The notes beneath the pieces are model-generated. The model saw only the letters and a list, made by a program, of their open reading frames with translations, was not told the DNA's origin and ran no database searches. Made by a program: the position numbers and the translations under genes. 53,405 nt of DNA, taken from assembly GCA_022772525.1 (NCBI GenBank), contig JALFAD010000071.1, positions 1-53,405 on the forward strand, in the 5' to 3' direction. Positions 49,248 through 53,405 of the stretch are shown piece after piece (position 1 is the stretch's first letter; every line of letters starts with the position of its first letter). This DNA is from Clostridiales bacterium (GTDB lineage Bacteria > Bacillota > Clostridia > Oscillospirales > Oscillospiraceae).

Positions 49248-49880
49248 TTACGCCTCCGGGTTGTACTCCCGGCAGTAAAGAGACAGCGGGCAGTTCCCGC
49301 AGTCCGGGTTCCGGGCGGTGCAGCAGTCCCGGCCAAAGAGGACAATCCGGTGGCAGAAGTCGCTGCTTTCCTCCGGCGGCAGGACGGCCCGGAGCTGGGC
49401 CTCTACCTTCTCCGGCTCCTTTCCGTGGGAAAGCCCCAGCCGCCCGCAGATGCGGATGCAATGGGTGTCACAGACCACGCTTCCCGGAACGCTGTACAGG
49501 TCCCCCAGCAGCAGATTGGCGGTTTTCCGTCCCACGCCGGGAATTTTCAGCAGCTCCTCCATGGTACCGGGCACCTTCCCGCCGTAGTCGTTCAGCAGCA
49601 TCTGACAGCCCAGCACGATGTCCCGGGCCTTGTGCTTGTAGAAGCCGCAGGAGTGTACCAGCTCCTCCACATGGGCGATATCCGCGTTTGCCATGGCCTC
49701 CAGCGTGGGATAAGCCGCGAACAGGGCGGGGGTCACCAGATTCACCCGGGCATCGGTGCACTGGGCGGACAGCCGCACGGCAATCATCAGCTCATAGTCC
49801 TTGTCATAGTGCAGCGCGCACAGGGCGTTGGGATAGCGCTGCTTCAGTATCTCGATAATGGCGTTTACTTTCTCTTCCAT
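49248..49880 (-). CDS. nth: Endonuclease III
   Basis: DNA glycosylase/AP lyase that removes oxidised pyrimidines. The protein has 210 residues. The helix-hairpin-helix LLKIPGVGRKTANLL holds the catalytic lysine, the conserved Asp is in VVCDTHCIR, and the C-terminus has the 4Fe-4S pattern C-x6-C-x2-C-x5-C (CTARNPDCGNCPLSLYC). I take ATG 49880 (MEEKVNAI) behind AAGGAAAG; the ATG six bases upstream is too close to the ribosome site. Confidence 0.95.
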   Translation of the reverse strand: MEEKVNAIIEILKQRYPNALCALHYDKDYELMIAVRLSAQCTDARVNLVTPALFAAYPTLEAMANADIAHVEELVHSCGFYKHKARDIVLGCQMLLNDYGGKVPGTMEELLKIPGVGRKTANLLLGDLYSVPGSVVCDTHCIRICGRLGLSHGKEPEKVEAQLRAVLPPEESSDFCHRIVLFGRDCCTARNPDCGNCPLSLYCREYNPEA

Positions 49881-49944
49881 AGCCATCTTTCCTTTTTGTT
49901 TTTTCTCTTTATACCACGAATGGACGGGAAAAACAACCGCTTTT

Positions 49945-50556
49945 TTACGTTTCCGGTTCCAGCCGTTCGGCGGAAAGTGCGGAAATCTCATAGGCGGTGC
50001 GTTCCTCGCTGCCGGACTCCGTGACCTTGGTATAGGCCCGGCTTTGCAGCCGCCCGGTGATCCTCAGAATATCCCGGGTATGGAACTGAGAACACTCCAG
50101 AGCAGTTCTGCCCCATAGAATGCAGGGCAGATAGTCCGCCCGCCGGAAGGCGCGGGGCACCGCCAGCATCACATCACAGATTTCCCGCCCCAGCGGGGTT
50201 TTCCGGTAAGTAGGCTCCCGGCACATGGGCCCTTCCAGCACCACATCGTTCAGCGGTTCGCCGTCCTCACAGACGATCAGGTTCGCGAATACAAAGATGA
50301 GCAGCCGCCGTCTGCCGTCCTCCCGGACATTGTGGGAGCGCACCTGCCCGCTGACGGTGAGCATTTCTCCGCCGGACAGATCCATGGCGTTCAGCACATC
50401 CTCCCGGGCAATGACCGGGAGCACATCCACCGCCCCGGACAGCCGGGGCACCTCCAGCGTAAATCGGAAAAACCGCCGTCCGTGGTTTTCGTGGGAGAAT
50501 TGGGGCATGGAGAAAAGAGATCCCCGAAGCGTAATGTGGTTTGCCGTCAGTTCCAT
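49945..50556 (-). CDS. Single-stranded DNA-binding protein-like, two OB folds
   Basis: A 203-residue soluble protein made of two SSB/PriB-like OB folds: the first about 1-100 (ITLRGSLFSMPQFSHENHGR; MLTVSGQVRSHNVREDGRRR) and the second about 105-195 (VVLEGPMCREPTYRKTPLGR; ILRITGRLQSRAYTK). The second half best matches SSB. It lacks the long acidic tail through which housekeeping SSB recruits partners, ending instead in RLEPET. It is probably a specialised paralogue. It ends 65 bases before nth, same direction. Confidence 0.82.
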   Translation of the reverse strand: MELTANHITLRGSLFSMPQFSHENHGRRFFRFTLEVPRLSGAVDVLPVIAREDVLNAMDLSGGEMLTVSGQVRSHNVREDGRRRLLIFVFANLIVCEDGEPLNDVVLEGPMCREPTYRKTPLGREICDVMLAVPRAFRRADYLPCILWGRTALECSQFHTRDILRITGRLQSRAYTKVTESGSEERTAYEISALSAERLEPET

Positions 50557-50621
50557 AGTACCACCTCAAAGTACAGATGTATGGAACATCCTATGCGCTG
50601 CCCGGGGAAAGAGAACAAATA

Positions 50622-50649
50622 GGCCTGCTGCAAAATGGTGCAGCAGGCC
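50622..50649. terminator. Hairpin GGCCTGCTGC / GCAGCAGGCC
   Basis: A perfect 10-bp stem with an eight-base loop between the SSB-like gene and the rhomboid-like gene. It lies after the rhomboid-like gene on the minus strand, but without a T-run. Part of the sequence (CAACAGGCC) recurs at 50739. Confidence 0.45.
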
Positions 50650-50682
50650 CTTGAATGATCCTTCTTTCTACATCATATGGAT

Positions 50683-50709
50683 GTAGGAGCGGCCAATGGC
50701 CGCCCCTAC
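50683..50709. repeat. GTAGG-GCGGCC palindrome
   Basis: Inverted repeat GTAGGAGCGGCC / GGCCGCCCCTAC with three-base loop and one mismatch. Palindromes of this type recur in intergenic regions of gut clostridia (general knowledge). A shortened relative lies at 1570-1590. Confidence 0.55.
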
Positions 50710-50750
50710 GAATTCTATCGGTTGTTTTCTATTTTGCAACAGGCCCTCCA

Positions 50751-51617
50751 TCACTGAATATGCGTATGGTTGTTGATGTGATCCTGACAGTAGCAGTAGT
50801 AGCCCTTGCACCGGGAGCAGTAGCGGAATTCCAGCTCGGGGTTACTCACATCCGTCCGCCCGCAGACCGTGCACTTGTGGGTGTAGGGGGCTTTTACGGA
50901 AGCCTGACTTGCCTCATAGGAACCGGCATCAAAGCGGATGACCTTAGCCTTTTTCTGTACCGGTGGCTTCTTGTGGAACAGCCGGGCGGCATTGGCCCGC
51001 CAGGACATGGGTATCACGTTCAGCACATCCTTGCCGAAGAACAGGAAGTAGTTGGCAAGGGAAATGACGGAGAACAGATTGTAGGGGAAGGGGTAGGACA
51101 CAAGGCCGATGAGCACCATCACCAGATCAATCAGCGCGAAGATCCAGCCCTTGATGGGGATGATGAAGAACAGCAGGAAGGTCGCGTCGGGGAACAGGGT
51201 GGCGTAGGCCAGGAACAGGCTCATGTTCAGATAGGACACATCCGCCGCACCGCCGAAGATCATGCAGTAAATGTCCATCATGAGCACCCCGGACAGGTAG
51301 TACAGGTTAAAGCGCAGAGTGCCCCAGATATTCTCCATGGCCCGGCCCAGTGAATAATAGCACAGCAGGACGACGGCGGTCAAAAGCAGATTCCCGGCGC
51401 TGTAGGTCAGGGGATAGGTGATGAGCCGCCAGACCTGTCCGTGGAGAATCGCCGTCCGATCGAAGCACAGCAGGTAGTAGAGGAAGTTATTTCCGGCAAT
51501 CTGGCTCATGACGTATACCACGGCGGTGCCGAGAACGATGTAGAGCATCAGATTTGGGATGCCCTTATTCCGGTTTTTGTAGCAGAAAAGCTCAAATTGT
51601 CTGCGAAGGTTTTTCAT
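50751..51617 (-). CDS. Rhomboid-like membrane protein without catalytic residues, with C-terminal zinc-binding tail
   Basis: A 288-residue protein. Residues about 20-210 align in order with rhomboid helices: GQVWRLITYPLTYSAGN for the WR loop, RAMENIWGTLRF for the L1 end, and FPDATFLLFFIIPIK after TM4. The catalytic GxSG is replaced by YLNMSLFLAY and the helix-2 His/Asn are missing, so it is very likely a pseudoprotease. The C-terminal 55 residues are Cys/His-rich (HKCTVCGRTDVSNPELEFRY; CSRCKGYYCYCQDHINNHTH) and should bind zinc. Function unknown. Confidence 0.82.
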   Translation of the reverse strand: MKNLRRQFELFCYKNRNKGIPNLMLYIVLGTAVVYVMSQIAGNNFLYYLLCFDRTAILHGQVWRLITYPLTYSAGNLLLTAVVLLCYYSLGRAMENIWGTLRFNLYYLSGVLMMDIYCMIFGGAADVSYLNMSLFLAYATLFPDATFLLFFIIPIKGWIFALIDLVMVLIGLVSYPFPYNLFSVISLANYFLFFGKDVLNVIPMSWRANAARLFHKKPPVQKKAKVIRFDAGSYEASQASVKAPYTHKCTVCGRTDVSNPELEFRYCSRCKGYYCYCQDHINNHTHIQ

Positions 51618-51697
51618 GCGGGGAACCTCCAGTCGTAGTCTGCGTTCATTTTATCAGCAAACCCGCAAAAAGTCTATAACGGATTTGTGAACAATCC

Positions 51698-52843
51698 TCA
51701 GCGAAGGTAGATGACCCGCCGGTTTTTTGCCGCCCCGGGCTGTCCGGGGACGCCAGCCTGAAACAGGCTGTACAAGTCCTCCCATCTTTGCTCCATTTCC
51801 CAAAGCGGGTGGGGGGTCGGCTGACCGGCGTTCAGAAAGAAACCGTCCTTTTTCGCGCCGCTTAAAATTTCCCGCCCCCGGTCGTTGAAGGCCAGCACCC
51901 GGACGTAGGGAATCTCCGCTTCCATCGTTTGGACGGTGATTCCCAGAAAAGCGCACAGAATCATCCGGTCAATCCGGCTGCGGGTGTAGCGTTTGGATTT
52001 GACGGCAGCGGCGATATCTTCCAGTGTTGCCTGCTTTCGGCTTTCGCGCATGAGCTTGCGCCACAGCCCTTCCGACCCAAAGGGCAGGGCTTCAAATTCC
52101 GCGTCCTCCATGGTGCGCAGTCTGCTTAAGACAGCCCGCTGCCCGGCTTCCAGTGTGTGGATGGGCGCGCCCGCGAAAACCTGCCCCGCCGCTTCCGGGA
52201 GATACCCGGAGATATCCAACCCGTTTTGCAGCCGTATCCGCAGGGAGGTGGCGGAGGGGTTTTCAAAATCCGCTTCCTTTGCGTGATAGCTGCCTTCCCG
52301 GGAAATGGGCAGGGGCCGCATGGGGGAGGACTGCCGCAGGATGGCCTTGCAGTATTCCACCGCCAGAATATTGTTGGGAGATTCCAGAATTGCCCCGGGA
52401 AGCCCCATTTTCTCCAGCGCCGCCTGCCGGGCGGCAGGGAAGGAGCACCCCCTTTCCAGTTCCCGGCGGAGAAGCTTCGGAAAATCCTCGCTGAGCAGCG
52501 CCTCGGCAGTTCCCAGCAGCTGCTGTAAATCGGCGGTTTCCGCGCCGAAGCACAGCCCGTCGCACAGCCGGGAAAGCACCGCGACACCGCTGGCAGCGAA
52601 CCCTTCCGCGGAGGACAGCGACGTGGTTACCGGCAGCTCCACCACCAGATCGGCACCGCACCGAATGGCGGCTTCTGCCCGGATGGTTTTGTCAAACACG
52701 GAGGGATGTCCTCTCTGGACATAATTGCCGCTCATAGCGCAGATAATACCGGTATTTGCACCGAATTTCTCCCGAATGGAGTCAATTTGCTTCTGATGTC
52801 CCAGATGAAAGGGGTTGTATTCACAGACGATTCCCACATTCAT
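51698..52843 (-). CDS. tmcAL: tRNA(Met) cytidine acetate ligase
   Basis: Uses acetate and ATP to acetylate the wobble cytidine of elongator tRNA(Met). The 381-residue protein begins with GIVCEYNPFHLGHQKQI, a HIGH-type nucleotidyltransferase motif, followed by MSGNYVQRGHPSVFDK and ADLVVELPVTTSLSSAEGFA, all typical of the YlbM/TmcAL family. Divergent to ackA, a common arrangement in Firmicutes; both use acetate, so the layout may be functional. Confidence 0.93.
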   Translation of the reverse strand: MNVGIVCEYNPFHLGHQKQIDSIREKFGANTGIICAMSGNYVQRGHPSVFDKTIRAEAAIRCGADLVVELPVTTSLSSAEGFAASGVAVLSRLCDGLCFGAETADLQQLLGTAEALLSEDFPKLLRRELERGCSFPAARQAALEKMGLPGAILESPNNILAVEYCKAILRQSSPMRPLPISREGSYHAKEADFENPSATSLRIRLQNGLDISGYLPEAAGQVFAGAPIHTLEAGQRAVLSRLRTMEDAEFEALPFGSEGLWRKLMRESRKQATLEDIAAAVKSKRYTRSRIDRMILCAFLGITVQTMEAEIPYVRVLAFNDRGREILSGAKKDGFFLNAGQPTPHPLWEMEQRWEDLYSLFQAGVPGQPGAAKNRRVIYLR

Positions 52844-52884
52844 GGAAATTTTTCCTCCTTCGCGAAATTTTTCCGTTTCAGGGG

Positions 52885-52913
52885 TTGAGAAATCCGGAAA
52901 AATGCAATATAAT
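52885..52913 (+). promoter_or_regulatory. Promoter of ackA
   Basis: TTGAGA (52885-52890), 17-base spacer, consensus TATAAT (52908-52913). The leader of about 65 bases is AT-rich. Confidence 0.75.
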
Positions 52914-52984
52914 ATAACCAGCTATGGTTATCATATCATAAAGTTCCAAACAAGAAAACAAAAATATTTAGGAGGCAGATTCCC

Positions 52985-53405
52985 ATGAACATTCTGATTA
53001 TCAATGCCGGTTCCTCTTCCCTCAAGTATCAGCTGATGGATCCCGATACCGGCGTGGTATCCGCCAAGGGCCTGTGCGAACGTATCTACATTGACGGCCG
53101 CCTGACCCACAACGCAAACGGCAAGAAGGTTGTCAAGGATATCCCCATGCCCACCCATTCCGAGGCCATTGCCGCGGTTCTGGACATTCTGGTGGACCCC
53201 GTTGACGGCGTGATCAAGTCCGTTGACGAGATCGATGCTGTGGGCCACCGCGTGCTGCACGGCGGCATGGAGTTCTCCGACTCCTGTATCATCAACGACG
53301 AAGTTATCAAGGCCATCGAGAAGTGCATCCCTCTGGGACCTCTGCACAACCCCGCAAACCTGATGGGCATCCGTGCTTGCCAGGCTGTTATGCCCAATAC
53401 CCCTC
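52985..53405 (+). CDS. ackA: Acetate kinase (3' end cut)
   Basis: Makes ATP and acetate from acetyl phosphate in fermentation. The first 140 codons are in the window: MNILIINAGSSSLKYQLMD (phosphate loop), then AVGHRVLHGG with the conserved Arg/His of the substrate site, and IPLGPLHNPANLMGI. The start follows TTAGGAGGCAGATTCCC. The rest continues outside. Confidence 0.96.
   Translation, partial: MNILIINAGSSSLKYQLMDPDTGVVSAKGLCERIYIDGRLTHNANGKKVVKDIPMPTHSEAIAAVLDILVDPVDGVIKSVDEIDAVGHRVLHGGMEFSDSCIINDEVIKAIEKCIPLGPLHNPANLMGIRACQAVMPNTP

Noticed and set aside
48516-50024. 502-codon plus-strand frame opposite the flippase and nth
   Set aside because: Gln/Gly/His-rich antisense frame spanning two recognised genes.

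Overview
The window looks like a chromosomal piece of a low-oxygen, spore-forming Firmicute, most likely an Oscillospirales/Oscillospiraceae-type gut clostridium. The evidence is the spore maturation pair spmA/spmB, a CD1247-type acidic zinc-ribbon protein beside efp, a CD1871A-family CXXC peptide, a sortase-assembled pilus locus with LPXTG proteins, short palindromic intergenic repeats of the kind scattered through this group, and fairly GC-rich coding sequence with strong AGGAGG ribosome sites. The species assignment is inference.

Layout. 1-7.7 kb is mostly housekeeping on the + strand: a phosphosugar mutase cut by the window edge, thyA-folA, an unrecognised minus-strand gene, a YqeG phosphatase overlapping an Xaa-Pro peptidase, efp with a CD1247-type gene, signal peptidase I and a GNAT acetyltransferase. 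7.7-11.7 kb (minus) holds spmA-spmB, a decayed sigma/anti-sigma remnant, and a redox trio: a TlpA-like lipoprotein, a tiny CXXC membrane peptide and a NapH-like Fe-S membrane protein.

12-26 kb (minus) is one large potassium cluster: a KdpDE-like two-component system, a TPR-TrkA-TrkA-TrkH operon, then kdpF-kdpA-kdpB-kdpC-CBS protein-kdpD-kdpE. kdpF (27 codons) is present. KdpD carries the SxS-x20-FTAxY motif linked to c-di-AMP binding. 26-31.4 kb holds a small lipoprotein gene (+) and a minus-strand envelope-stress-like operon: PDZ-less HtrA protease, response regulator, histidine kinase, EamA exporter and sugar acetyltransferase.

Three unlinked promoters (redox trio, small lipoprotein, htrA operon) share a nearly identical 19-bp direct-repeat box, always 10 bp upstream of a -10-like hexamer. 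This looks like a local regulon of the HtrA-linked response regulator. The trk operon has a related but distinct double box.

31.4-36.3 kb contains an inverted/direct-repeat-rich region next to rplM-rpsI, ttcA, a small membrane protein gene, dusB, a repeat element and an M23 peptidase. 36.4-47.7 kb is a seven-gene pilus operon: coiled-coil protein, dedicated signal peptidase, 2011-residue adhesin with about twelve His/Cys repeats, major pilin, class C sortase, minor pilin and second sortase. 47.7-53.4 kb carries a SpoVB-like flippase, nth, a two-OB-fold SSB-like gene, a rhomboid-like protein without catalytic residues, tmcAL, and the start of ackA.

No tRNA, rRNA, CRISPR array or intact transposase gene was seen.
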